A DNA stretch of 8,798 nt from DASPHG01 sp035629775 (GCA_035629775.1 DASPHG010000001.1:1-8798), one strand, 5' to 3'. Counted from the first letter of the stretch, positions 1-6,729 are shown. Program-made: numbers and translations. The notes: generated from the sequence alone by a model not told the origin.

Positions 1-619
1 CGAGGGCTCGGCGTTCCGCGTCCGAACGCCCAGCGGCGAGATGGACGTCGAGCTGCCGCTGCCCGGGCTCTACAACGTCTACAACGCCCTCGCGGCGATC
101 GCCGCCGCGCAGCGCCTCGGCGTCGCCGACGATCAGATCAAGGCCGGCCTCGGCGCCGTCACCGCCGTCTTCGGGCGGGTCGAGACGATCGACGTCGATG
201 GCCTGCCGCTGTCGATCCTGCTGGTCAAGAACCCGGCCGGCGCCAACGAGGTCCTGCGCACACTCCGCCTCGAGGCCGACCAAGCCGGCCCGATCGACCT
301 CTGGCTCGCGCTGAACGACCGGATCGCCGACGGCCGCGACGTCTCCTGGATCTGGGACGCGGACTTCGAGCTGCTCGCGGGACGGATTCGCCGCGCTACG
401 TGCGCGGGGACACGCGCGGAGGAGATGGCGCTGCGACTCAAGTACGCCGGGATCGACGCGGACCTCCATGTGGAGCGCGACCTCGGCCGCTCGCTCGACG
501 CAGCGGTCGCGGCCGTCGACGGCGGGGGCCGGCTGTACGCGCTCCCCACCTACACGGCGCTGCTCGAGCTGCGCGACCTGCTCGCCGACCGGGGGCTGGC
601 AAAGCCATGGGCCGGCTGA
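1..619 (+). CDS. murT: Lipid II isoglutaminyl synthase subunit MurT, 3' part (5' truncated by window edge)
   Basis: MurT is the Mur-ligase-like, ATP-using subunit of the MurT/GatD complex, which amidates the D-Glu of the lipid II stem peptide to D-isoglutamine at the inner membrane face. The reading frame is open at the left edge (first full codon at base 2) and about 205 residues remain, roughly the C-terminal half of a protein normally near 430-450 aa. Visible are the Mur-ligase signature LPLPGLYNVYNALAA (bases 53-97) and the MurT C-terminal domain (DUF1727) with KNPAGANEVL (227-256), DVSWIWDADFE (338-370) and YTALLELRDL (551-580). An Asp in this domain is reported to complete the GatD catalytic triad. 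One of the DVSWIWD aspartates is the likely equivalent, but I could not align it. The ATP-binding part and the zinc-ribbon cysteines lie outside the window. The gene overlaps the next one by 13 bp, and gatD follows as the third gene. Identification is firm. Confidence 0.93.
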   Translation, partial: EGSAFRVRTPSGEMDVELPLPGLYNVYNALAAIAAAQRLGVADDQIKAGLGAVTAVFGRVETIDVDGLPLSILLVKNPAGANEVLRTLRLEADQAGPIDLWLALNDRIADGRDVSWIWDADFELLAGRIRRATCAGTRAEEMALRLKYAGIDADLHVERDLGRSLDAAVAAVDGGGRLYALPTYTALLELRDLLADRGLAKPWAG

Positions 620-1335
620 ACGCCGTCTGGCACGACGTCGAGTGCTCGGGCTACACGGCCGACCTCGACCTGTGGCGCGAGCTCGCCCAGGACGCCGGCG
701 GACCCGTGCTCGACCTCGGCTGCGGCACCGGCCGGGTGGCGCTCCACCTGGCCCGGGCCGGCGTCGAGGTGACCGGCATCGACAGCGACCCCGCGCTCGT
801 GGCGGCGCTCCGGACGCGTGCGCGCGAGGAGGCGCTTCGGATCGAGGCGGTGGCCGGCGACGTGAGGTCGTTCGAGCTCGACCGTCGGTTCGCGCTCGCC
901 ATCTCCCCGATGCAGGTGGTGCAGCTCCTCGGAGGTCGAGCGGGACGCCTGCGTACGCTCACCGCCGTCCGCCGCCACCTGGAACCCGGTGCCGTGTTCG
1001 CGGCGGCCCTCGCCGACCCCTTCGACGGCTGGTCCGAGACCGAGTCGCTCCCCCCGCTCCCCGACGTCCTCGAGGCCGAGGGCTGGGTCTATTCCTCCAC
1101 CCCGGTCGGGGTTCGGCGCGCGGGCGGGTCGTTCGTCATCGAGCGTCACCGCCAGGCGGTCTCGCCGACCGGCGAGATCACGGAGGAGCGGGCGGCGATC
1201 GAGCTGGACTCGGTCCGCGCGGAGGAGCTCGAGCAAGAGGCGTCCGACGCGGGCTACAGGCCCGGGGAGCGCCGCACGGTGGCCGGGACGCCCGAGTACG
1301 TGGGCAGCAGCATCGTGATGCTGGAGGCCGTATGA
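607..1335 (+). CDS. Class I SAM-dependent methyltransferase embedded between murT and gatD
   Basis: This is a predicted cytoplasmic methyltransferase of 242 aa; its acceptor substrate is unknown. Seen directly: SAM-binding motif I VLDLGCGTGRVALHLA at residues 34-49, the acidic end of strand beta-2 at Asp59 (VTGID), a post-motif GDVRSF with Asp85, and a motif IV-like ISPMQVVQLLGG at 99-110. The rest is a beta-rich C-terminal half typical of small single-domain Rossmann methyltransferases. I chose ATG 607 because the protein then begins just ahead of the fold. The frame stays open upstream, but that stretch is arginine-rich out-of-frame murT sequence. The start lies inside the end of murT, and its stop overlaps the gatD start (ATGA), so translation is probably coupled on both sides. 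The context suggests a role near peptidoglycan precursor amidation, but nothing in the protein proves it. The family call is sure; the role is open. Confidence 0.88.
   Translation: MGRLNAVWHDVECSGYTADLDLWRELAQDAGGPVLDLGCGTGRVALHLARAGVEVTGIDSDPALVAALRTRAREEALRIEAVAGDVRSFELDRRFALAISPMQVVQLLGGRAGRLRTLTAVRRHLEPGAVFAAALADPFDGWSETESLPPLPDVLEAEGWVYSSTPVGVRRAGGSFVIERHRQAVSPTGEITEERAAIELDSVRAEELEQEASDAGYRPGERRTVAGTPEYVGSSIVMLEAV
1323..1327 (+). promoter_or_regulatory. Shine-Dalgarno site of gatD
   Basis: GGAGG lies 4 nt ahead of ATG 1332, within the last codons of the methyltransferase gene. It supports ATG 1332 as the gatD start, although the same frame stays open far upstream. Confidence 0.7.
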
Positions 1336-2057
1336 GCACGCTGCGGGTCTGTTCGCTCTATCCCGACCTGATGAACATCTACGCCGACCGGGGGAACATC
1401 GCCGTCCTCCGGGCGCGCTGCGAGTGGCGCGCGATCGGGTTCGAGCTGGGCGCGGCCTCGATGGGCGAGCGCGTCGATCCCGATGCGTGGGACCTCTTCT
1501 ACATGGGCGGCGGGCAGGACCGCGACCAGGCCGCGGTCGCGGTGGACATGGTCGAGACGAAGCGCGACGCGCTCCACGCAGCGGCCGGCCGCGGCGCGGT
1601 CGTGCTGGCCGTCTGCGGGGGCTACCAGCTCCTGGGCCATAGCTATGCCATGGGCGACGAGGAGCTGCCGGGGGTCGGCCTGGTGGACCTGCGCACGGTC
1701 CGCGAGCCGGGGCCGCGGCTGATCGGGAACTGCGCGATCGAGGCTGACCTCGGCGCTGGACCGCGCGTCATCGCGGGCTTCGAGAACCACGGCGGGCGCA
1801 CCCACCTGGGCGCCGGGGAGCGGCCGCTCGGGCGGGTCATCAAGGGCCACGGGAACAACGGGAAGGACGGGTTCGAGGGCGTCCACCGCGGCAACGTGAT
1901 CGGCACCTACCTGCACGGGCCCCTCCTCCCGAAGAACGTGTGGCTGGCCGACCGCCTTGTCGAGCTCGCGCTCGGGATCGGGCTCGAGCCGCTGCCGGGC
2001 GATGCGCTCGAGGATGCGGCGCACATGAGCGCCAAGAGAGCCGCGGGGGTAGCGTAG
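1332..2057 (+). CDS. gatD: Lipid II isoglutaminyl synthase glutaminase subunit GatD
   Basis: GatD is the class I (CobB/CobQ-type) glutamine amidotransferase subunit. It hydrolyses glutamine and passes ammonia to MurT for amidation of D-Glu in lipid II. The 241-aa length matches the family. The N-terminus LRVCSLYPDLMNIYADRGN (residues 4-22) is typical. The nucleophile elbow AVCGGYQLLGHSY carries Cys95, and His195 in GTYLHGPLLPKN is the catalytic His. Arg129 (GPRLIGNC) matches the glutamine-binding Arg reported near position 128 in Staphylococcus aureus GatD, and GFENHGGRTHLG (149-160) is also family-typical. The third triad member is thought to come from MurT. The ATG overlaps the methyltransferase stop as ATGA and has a good ribosome site. 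The unusual point is that gatD does not directly follow murT. The SDR gene starts 4 bp after its stop. Identification is firm. Confidence 0.95.
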   Translation: MSTLRVCSLYPDLMNIYADRGNIAVLRARCEWRAIGFELGAASMGERVDPDAWDLFYMGGGQDRDQAAVAVDMVETKRDALHAAAGRGAVVLAVCGGYQLLGHSYAMGDEELPGVGLVDLRTVREPGPRLIGNCAIEADLGAGPRVIAGFENHGGRTHLGAGERPLGRVIKGHGNNGKDGFEGVHRGNVIGTYLHGPLLPKNVWLADRLVELALGIGLEPLPGDALEDAAHMSAKRAAGVA

Positions 2058-2061
2058 GTCC

Positions 2062-3033
2062 ATGGCGAGGGCATTCCTCACCGGTGGCTCGGGTTTCATC
2101 GGCGGCCACCTGATCAAGCGCCTCGTCGCCGAGGGCTGGAGCGTCAGGGCGCTCGCGCGCTCCGAGTCCTCCGCGGCGAAGGTGCGCGAGCGCGGCGCCG
2201 AGCCCGTGATGGGCGACCTGGACGACGTCGACTCGATGCGAGGGGGCGCCCAGGGCTGCAAGTACGCCTTCCACGCCGCGGCGACCCTGGGCGAGTGGGG
2301 CCGGCGTGACGACTACGTCCGCGGGAACGTGACCGGTACCGAGAACGCGCTGAAAGCGTGCCGCGACGCCCGCGTGCGGCGCTTCGTGCACGTGGGCACG
2401 GAGGCCGCGCTGCTGGACGGCCAGCCGCTCGTGAACGCCGACGAGACCGTGCCGCTGCGCCCCGACTCGCGCGCGCACTACAGCGCCACGAAGGCGATCG
2501 CGGAACGAACCGTGCTCGACGCCAACGGCGTGGGCTTCGAGACCGTCGTCGTGCGGCCCCGCCTCGTGTGGGGACCCGGTGACACGACGATCCTGCCCGC
2601 GCTCGTCGACGCTGTGCGATCCGGCCGGTTCGCCTGGATCGGCCGCGGCAACCACCTGACGTCCACGACCCACGTCGCGAACGTGGTCGAGGGTCTCGGC
2701 CTGGCCGCGACACGGGGCAGGCCGGGCCAGGCCTATTTCGTCACCGACGGCGATCCCGTCGTCTTCCGGTCGTTCGTCAACGACCTCCTTCGGACCGCAG
2801 GCGTCGACCCGCCCACGCGCAACGTCCCGCTCGGGGTCGCGCGGCCCGCCGCGGCCGTCTGCGAGGGGGTCTGGGGCGCCCTGCGCCGGAAGTCCCCTCC
2901 CCCGCTCACCCGGCTCGCCGTCTGGCTGTCGGCGCTCGAGTGCACGATCGACATCTCGAAGGCGCGTCGCGAGCTCGCCTACGAGCCGGTGAAGACGATC
3001 GCCGAGGGCATGGCCGAGCTGCGCGCGGCGTGA
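2062..3033 (+). CDS. NAD(P)-dependent epimerase/dehydratase, extended SDR (3-beta-HSD-like)
   Basis: This 323-aa extended short-chain dehydrogenase/reductase is predicted to act in the cytoplasm on a sugar-nucleotide, steroid-like or similar hydroxyl/keto substrate, which is not identifiable here. Seen: the N-terminal dinucleotide motif TGGSGFIGG at residues 7-15, the GDL segment (51-53), the catalytic pair Tyr140/Lys144 (HYSATK) and Thr113 in the usual Ser/Thr position (HVGTEAA). The segment TSTTHVANVVEGLGLAA (200-216) and the C-terminal CTIDISKARRELAYEP (294-309) are typical of the 3-beta-hydroxysteroid dehydrogenase/NSDHL-like branch. It starts 4 bp after gatD without a clear ribosome site, so it is probably co-transcribed with and coupled to gatD as the last gene of the operon. 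It ends 16 bp from the convergent glycosyltransferase. It resembles the second SDR at 5755. The superfamily is certain, the substrate unknown. Confidence 0.88.
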   Translation: MARAFLTGGSGFIGGHLIKRLVAEGWSVRALARSESSAAKVRERGAEPVMGDLDDVDSMRGGAQGCKYAFHAAATLGEWGRRDDYVRGNVTGTENALKACRDARVRRFVHVGTEAALLDGQPLVNADETVPLRPDSRAHYSATKAIAERTVLDANGVGFETVVVRPRLVWGPGDTTILPALVDAVRSGRFAWIGRGNHLTSTTHVANVVEGLGLAATRGRPGQAYFVTDGDPVVFRSFVNDLLRTAGVDPPTRNVPLGVARPAAAVCEGVWGALRRKSPPPLTRLAVWLSALECTIDISKARRELAYEPVKTIAEGMAELRAA

Positions 3034-3043
3034 GCTTCGCCGC
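3025..3043 (+). terminator. Small GC hairpin at convergent junction (possible weak terminator)
   Basis: GCGGCG (3025-3030) pairs with CGCCGC (3038-3043) around a 7-nt loop that begins with the TGA stop of the upstream SDR gene. There is no T-tract, so it is not a standard intrinsic terminator. In such GC-rich sequence a 6-bp stem can arise by chance. It lies in the only gap between two convergent genes, which is its main support. Confidence 0.28.
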
Positions 3044-3049
3044 CTGACG

Positions 3050-4018
3050 TCAGACCAGCAGCCGGCGCGCGGCGATGCTGCCGCGGACCAGCGCCACCAG
3101 GGCGACGAGATCGCCCGCGGCGAGACCGGCGTTGTGTCGCGACACCGATCGCCATCCGCCGCGCAGCCTCATCCGCCGCCGGAGATACGGCAGCGCCCCC
3201 ACGGCGGCCAGCGGCTGACGGGTCGACACGGCGGCGACGGTCGAGGCGACGGCGAGGTCGAACAGCGCGCTTTCCTTGGTCAGGAAGAACCGCAGCGGAA
3301 GGTGGTCGCGCAGCTCGGGGATCTCCCGCACGAGCGCTGGAAAGAAGCGGAGGCGCCAGCACTCCGCTACGTATCCGCGCGGGCCACGCGGGAACACGGC
3401 ATGCCGGACCACCGCGTCGTCCACGAATCGCCGCCGGGCGCCCGCCCGGATGGCGCGCCAGCCAAAAACGGCGTCCTCGCCGAACGGCGCCTCGTCGATC
3501 GTCGGCCGCAGCCCTCCGGCGGCGCCGGATCGGTGAAGGAAGGGCTCGAACCCGCCCACCTTCTCCAGCAGTTCTCGCCGGACCGCCAGGTTCGCGCTTT
3601 CGAACAGCGGCGATTCGCGCCTCACCCACACGCTGCGTTCAAACGCGTGGCTGGGCCGGCGCGCCGGGAGGACCGCGCCTGTGGCGATGTCGGCCTCCGC
3701 GAGCGCGGCCGTCATCCGCGTCAACCACTCGGGGCACGGCTCGCAGTCGGCGTCAGTGAAGGCGACGAGCGGCGCCCGCGCGGCGGCCGCGCCGGCGTTT
3801 CGCCCCGCGCCGGGGCCGCCCGTGTTGTCCAGCCGAATGACCCGCGCTCCCCATGCCTCGGCCAGCTCCGGTGTGCCGTCGGTCGAGGCGTTGTCGGCGA
3901 CAATCGCCTCCCACTCGCCCTCGAAGGTCGTCCGGTCGAGTGCCGCGAACAGGCGCGGGATCACGGCCGCGGCGTTGCGCGCCGGGACCACGATGGACAC
4001 GTCAGGCGGTTTCGTCAC
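3050..4018 (-). CDS. Family 2 glycosyltransferase (GT-A fold)
   Basis: This 322-aa predicted inverting glycosyltransferase transfers a sugar from a nucleotide-sugar donor to an unknown acceptor, probably at the inner membrane surface. Seen: N-terminal VSIVVPARNAAAVI (residues 7-20), the nucleotide-binding VADNASTDGTPE (40-51), GAGRNAGAAAA (70-80), the metal-binding DAD motif (89-91, AFTDADCEP) and the acceptor-side GEDAVFGWRA (180-189), whose Glu-Asp is the usual catalytic-base region. C-terminal hydrophobic stretches (about 255-279 and 302-312) suggest membrane contact, but no clear multi-span domain is present. The start is GTG 4018, whose GTGA overlaps the dut stop, indicating coupled translation. 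Being last in hflX-dut-GT2, its link to those housekeeping genes may be only positional. The first SDR converges on it 16 bp away. The fold is firm; donor and acceptor are unknown. Confidence 0.9.
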   Translation of the reverse strand: MTKPPDVSIVVPARNAAAVIPRLFAALDRTTFEGEWEAIVADNASTDGTPELAEAWGARVIRLDNTGGPGAGRNAGAAAARAPLVAFTDADCEPCPEWLTRMTAALAEADIATGAVLPARRPSHAFERSVWVRRESPLFESANLAVRRELLEKVGGFEPFLHRSGAAGGLRPTIDEAPFGEDAVFGWRAIRAGARRRFVDDAVVRHAVFPRGPRGYVAECWRLRFFPALVREIPELRDHLPLRFFLTKESALFDLAVASTVAAVSTRQPLAAVGALPYLRRRMRLRGGWRSVSRHNAGLAAGDLVALVALVRGSIAARRLLV

Positions 4019-4446
4019 ATCCCGGTCGAGCCGAAGCCGCCCGCGCCGCGGGCGGTCTCGGACAGCTCCCCCACCTCGGCCGGCTCGGGCGTCTCGACCC
4101 GCACGATCACGAGCTGCGCGATTCGCTCGCCGGGCGTCACCCTGAACGCGCGGTCACGGTCCGTGTTCAGCAGCAGGACCCGGAGCTCGCCGCGATAGCC
4201 GGAGTCGATCAGGCCGGGGGTGTTCACCAGCGTTATGCCGTGCTCGGCCGCTAGCCCGGAGCGCGGCAGCACGAGCCCGGCGTGCCCGTCCGGGATGGCG
4301 ACCGCGATCCCCGTGCCGACGCTCGCGCGCGCCCCGGGGTCGAGATGGGCCGCCTCGTCCGCGTAGAGGTCCATTCCCGCGTCGCCCGCGTGGGCGCGTT
4401 CGGGCACGCGCGCCGTATTGGAGAGGCGCCGGTACTCGAGCCTCAC
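4015..4446 (-). CDS. dut: dUTP diphosphatase (trimeric dUTPase)
   Basis: This enzyme hydrolyses dUTP to dUMP and pyrophosphate, keeping uracil out of DNA and feeding dTMP synthesis. At 143 aa it is the usual length of the homotrimeric family. All five motifs are present in order: I AGDAGMDLYA (20-29), II PRSGLA (61-66), III GLIDSGYRGEL (78-88, with Asp81 as the expected water-activating residue and Tyr84 stacking near uracil), IV PGERIAQLV (105-113) and the mobile C-terminal motif V RGAGGFGSTG (133-142). The start is GTG 4446. It overlaps the hflX stop as GTGA, and its own stop overlaps the glycosyltransferase GTG in the same way. No separate promoter or strong ribosome site is seen, so expression should follow hflX. 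It looks intact and active. Confidence 0.96.
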   Translation of the reverse strand: MRLEYRRLSNTARVPERAHAGDAGMDLYADEAAHLDPGARASVGTGIAVAIPDGHAGLVLPRSGLAAEHGITLVNTPGLIDSGYRGELRVLLLNTDRDRAFRVTPGERIAQLVIVRVETPEPAEVGELSETARGAGGFGSTGM

Positions 4447-5732
4447 TCGCCGTGCCCGTTCACGGAGAAGCGCTCGAAGCGGGCCACGGCACCGGCCGGA
4501 ACGCGTGCGCGCACGCGGACGCCCGCGGGCGTGTCCTCGCGCTCCATGTCCCCGGCCACCTCGTGCAGTTCGGACAGGCGGCTCCCCTCCTCGTACGGGA
4601 CGAGCAGCTCCATCCGCTGCAGGCCCGACAGGAACTTGGCCTCGATCGCCTCGGCGAGCGGCTCGAGGCCCTCACCCGTCGCCGCTGACACCTGGGCGGC
4701 GCCGTGGTGGCGGTACTCGAGCTCGCGGCGGCGATCGGCGTCGAGCCGGTCGACCTTGTTCAGCACGAGCAGGCGCGGCTTCTCGGCCGCTCCCACCTCG
4801 ACGAGGACGTCGTCCACCGCTGCCAGCATCGCGAGCAGCTCCTCCTCGGGCACCGAGGCATCCACGACGTGCAGGATCAGGTCGGCGCTCAGCGCCTCGT
4901 CGAGGGTCGCCGCGAACGCGTCGACAAGCTGGTGCGGAAGCTTGCGGATGAACCCGACGGTGTCGGTCACCAGGTAGGTGCGGCCGCTGATCTCGAACGA
5001 GCGCGTGGTCGGGTCGAGCGTGTGGAAGAGCCGTTCCGCGACCGACACGTCCGCGCCGGTCAGAGCATTCAGCAGCGTGGACTTGCCCGCGTTCGTGTAC
5101 CCGGCGAGCGCGACCGTCGGCAGCGCCGCACGCTCGCGCTCGCGCCGCATGACGCCGCGCGTCGCCTTCGTGTGCTCGAGCTTGCGCCTGAGCGCCGAGA
5201 TCCGGTCGCGCGCCAGCCGGCGGTCGGTCTCGATCTGGGTCTCGCCCGGGCCCCTCGTGCCGATGCCGCCGTCCATGCGGCCCGCGCCGAGACGCTCGAG
5301 GTGCGTCCACAGCCCGCGCATCCGCGCGAGGTTGTACTCGAGCTGCGCGAGCTCCACCTGGAGCTTTCCCTCCGCCGTGTGCGCGTGGTCGGCGAAGATG
5401 TCGAGGATGATGGCGGTGCGGTCGATCACCGGCACGCCGATCGCCTCCTCGAGATTGCGCTCCTGGCGCGGCAGCAGCTCGTCGTCGCAGGCGATGAGGT
5501 TGGCGCCGGCCTCCTTGGCGGCGCGCTTCAGCTCCGCCAGCTTGCCCTTGCCGAAGTAGCGGTCCGGGTCGGGCTGCGCCCGGCGCTGGCTCATCTCGCC
5601 CGACACGGCGACGCCGGCCGTGCGCAGCAGCTCGCGGAGCTCCGCGAAGTCGACCTCGTCGGGAGCGGCCCCGATGCAGAAGGCGCGCTGGCGGGCGCGC
5701 CGGTTGCGTATGCCCTCGCCGTATTCGCCCAC
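4443..5732 (-). CDS. hflX: Ribosome-associated GTPase HflX
   Basis: HflX is an Obg-HflX-family GTPase that binds the 50S subunit or 70S ribosome and splits stalled ribosomes under stress. From GTG 5732 the protein has 429 residues, close to the E. coli length of 426. Seen: the HflX N-terminal domain with RYFGKGKLAELK (58-69) and ACDDELLPRQERNLEE (81-96), the glycine-rich linker GGIGTRGPGETQIETDRR (155-172), and the G domain with G1 GYTNAGKST (211-219), G2-region DPTTR (240-244), G3 DTVGF (257-261), G4 NKVD (325-328) and G5 VSA (348-350). The C-terminal region (about 370-429) follows. GTG 5732 was chosen because it sits 6 nt after a TATCCT -10-like box. ATG 5756 in the same frame would add eight poorly conserved residues and would overlap the divergent SDR start. 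It leads the hflX-dut-GT2 transcript. Identity is certain, the exact start less so. Confidence 0.95.
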   Translation of the reverse strand: MGEYGEGIRNRRARQRAFCIGAAPDEVDFAELRELLRTAGVAVSGEMSQRRAQPDPDRYFGKGKLAELKRAAKEAGANLIACDDELLPRQERNLEEAIGVPVIDRTAIILDIFADHAHTAEGKLQVELAQLEYNLARMRGLWTHLERLGAGRMDGGIGTRGPGETQIETDRRLARDRISALRRKLEHTKATRGVMRRERERAALPTVALAGYTNAGKSTLLNALTGADVSVAERLFHTLDPTTRSFEISGRTYLVTDTVGFIRKLPHQLVDAFAATLDEALSADLILHVVDASVPEEELLAMLAAVDDVLVEVGAAEKPRLLVLNKVDRLDADRRRELEYRHHGAAQVSAATGEGLEPLAEAIEAKFLSGLQRMELLVPYEEGSRLSELHEVAGDMEREDTPAGVRVRARVPAGAVARFERFSVNGHGE

Positions 5733-5738
5733 ACGTCC

Positions 5739-5744
5739 AGGATA
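5739..5744 (-). promoter_or_regulatory. Candidate -10 element of leaderless hflX promoter
   Basis: Read on the minus strand this is TATCCT (TAnnnT), followed by 6 nt and GTG 5732. That spacing places the transcription start at or next to the first base of the start codon, as in leaderless actinobacterial mRNAs. No ribosome site precedes the GTG, which fits. No convincing -35 box or extended -10 TG is visible. It shares its TA with the opposing box at 5743-5748. Confidence 0.5.
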
Positions 5745-5748
5745 GGGT
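5743..5748 (+). promoter_or_regulatory. Candidate -10 element of leaderless SDR promoter
   Basis: TAGGGT (TAnnnT) is followed by 6 nt and ATG 5755, so transcription would begin at or beside the A of the ATG and give a leaderless mRNA. The 6-nt stretch CCGGGC holds no usable ribosome site. The upstream sequence that would hold a -35 box lies within the hflX N-terminal codons and shows no good match. Confidence 0.5.
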
Positions 5749-5754
5749 CCGGGC

Positions 5755-6729
5755 ATGCGAGTTTTCCTCACCGGGGGCACCGGTTTCATCGGCGGTCGCG
5801 TGGCCGCGAAGCTGCGCGAGCGCGGCGACGAGGTGGTCGCACTCGTCCGCTCGCCCAACAAGGCGGCCACCCTGCGCGACGCGGGCTGCGAGCTCGTCGA
5901 GGGCGATCTCACCGACCTCGCCGCGATCCGACGCGGCCTCGAGGGCGCCGACGCGTGCATCCACGCCGCCGCCGTCTACAAGGTGGGCATCCCCAAGAAG
6001 GAGCGCGCCGCGATGCACGAGTCGAACGTGACCGGCACGGAGAACGTCCTGGACGCCGCCATCGAGGCCGGCGCGAGCCGCATCCTCTACGTCTCGACGG
6101 TCGCGGTCTTCGGGAACACGAAGGAGGAGATCGTCGACGAGCGCTACAAGCGCAACGAGAGCGAGGGCTTCCTCTCCTGCTACGACGAGACGAAGTACCG
6201 CTCGCACCAGATCGCGAAGGACCGGATCGAGGGGGGCGCCCCCATCGTGATCGTCCAGCCCGGCGGTGTGTACGGCCCGGGCGACCACTCGGAGGTGGGC
6301 AACTTCATCGAGCAGACGCGCACCGGGAAGCTGCGTGCCAAGGCGTTCCCCGAGCTCGGCCTCAGCCTCGTCTACGTGGACGACGTGGCGGACGGCATCC
6401 TGCTCGCGCTCGAGAAGGGAAAGACCGGCGAGTCGTATGTCCTCGGCGGCGAGATCGCGCGCATGGACGACGTCATCACGAAGACGGCGGAGCTGTCGGG
6501 GAGAAAGCCGCCGCGCGCGACGCTCCCGGTGCCGCTGATGAAGCTGTCAGCGCCGCTCGGCCCGGTTCTCGGGCCGATCATGGGCTTCCCGCCGAACTTC
6601 ACCGAGGCGATCAGGACCTCGGACGGCGTGACGTTCTGGGCCCGACACGACAAGGCGACGCGAGAGTTGGGCTACAGCCCGCGCGACCTGGAGACCGGCC
6701 TCAGGCAGACGCTCGACGCCGCCGCCTAG
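5755..6729 (+). CDS. NAD(P)-dependent epimerase/dehydratase, extended SDR (dihydroflavonol-reductase-like)
   Basis: This is a 324-aa extended short-chain dehydrogenase/reductase whose substrate cannot be named from sequence. Seen: the dinucleotide motif TGGTGFIGG (residues 6-14), GDLTD (50-54), the catalytic pair Tyr143/Lys147 (CYDETKYRSH) with Ser114/Thr115 (YVSTVAVFG), a substrate-side GGVYGPGDH (170-178) and the C-terminal ATRELGYSPRDLETGL (301-316). The pattern is that of the dihydroflavonol-4-reductase/HpnA-like epimerases often annotated only as NAD-dependent epimerase. ATG 5755 is a natural start because the first beta strand begins at residue 2. The gene is a single unit, divergent from hflX by 22 bp and convergent with the DUF429 gene, sharing CTAG stop codons. 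It is probably a paralogue of the SDR at 2062, with matching FLTGG-GFIGG and NVTGTEN segments. The superfamily is firm. Confidence 0.88.
   Translation: MRVFLTGGTGFIGGRVAAKLRERGDEVVALVRSPNKAATLRDAGCELVEGDLTDLAAIRRGLEGADACIHAAAVYKVGIPKKERAAMHESNVTGTENVLDAAIEAGASRILYVSTVAVFGNTKEEIVDERYKRNESEGFLSCYDETKYRSHQIAKDRIEGGAPIVIVQPGGVYGPGDHSEVGNFIEQTRTGKLRAKAFPELGLSLVYVDDVADGILLALEKGKTGESYVLGGEIARMDDVITKTAELSGRKPPRATLPVPLMKLSAPLGPVLGPIMGFPPNFTEAIRTSDGVTFWARHDKATRELGYSPRDLETGLRQTLDAAA

Noticed and set aside
400..606. Upstream extension of the methyltransferase frame
   Set aside because: The added residues are Arg-rich and overlap the murT C-terminal domain in another frame. ATG 607 gives a normal-length protein.
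3044..3053. Perfect 10-bp palindrome CTGACGTCAG at the end of the glycosyltransferase gene
   Set aside because: It could be an operator half-site arrangement, but it lies at the 3' ends of two convergent genes, far from any start, and overlaps the GT2 stop codon. Chance is the simpler explanation.
5733..5960. Upstream extension of the hflX frame to an ATG at 5960
   Set aside because: It would lie antisense inside the second SDR and encode Ser/Arg/Pro-rich residues unlike HflX.
4672..6288. A 538-codon minus-strand open frame beside hflX
   Set aside because: It is a shifted frame of hflX and the antisense of the second SDR. It has no conserved motifs, whereas the hflX frame has all five G motifs.
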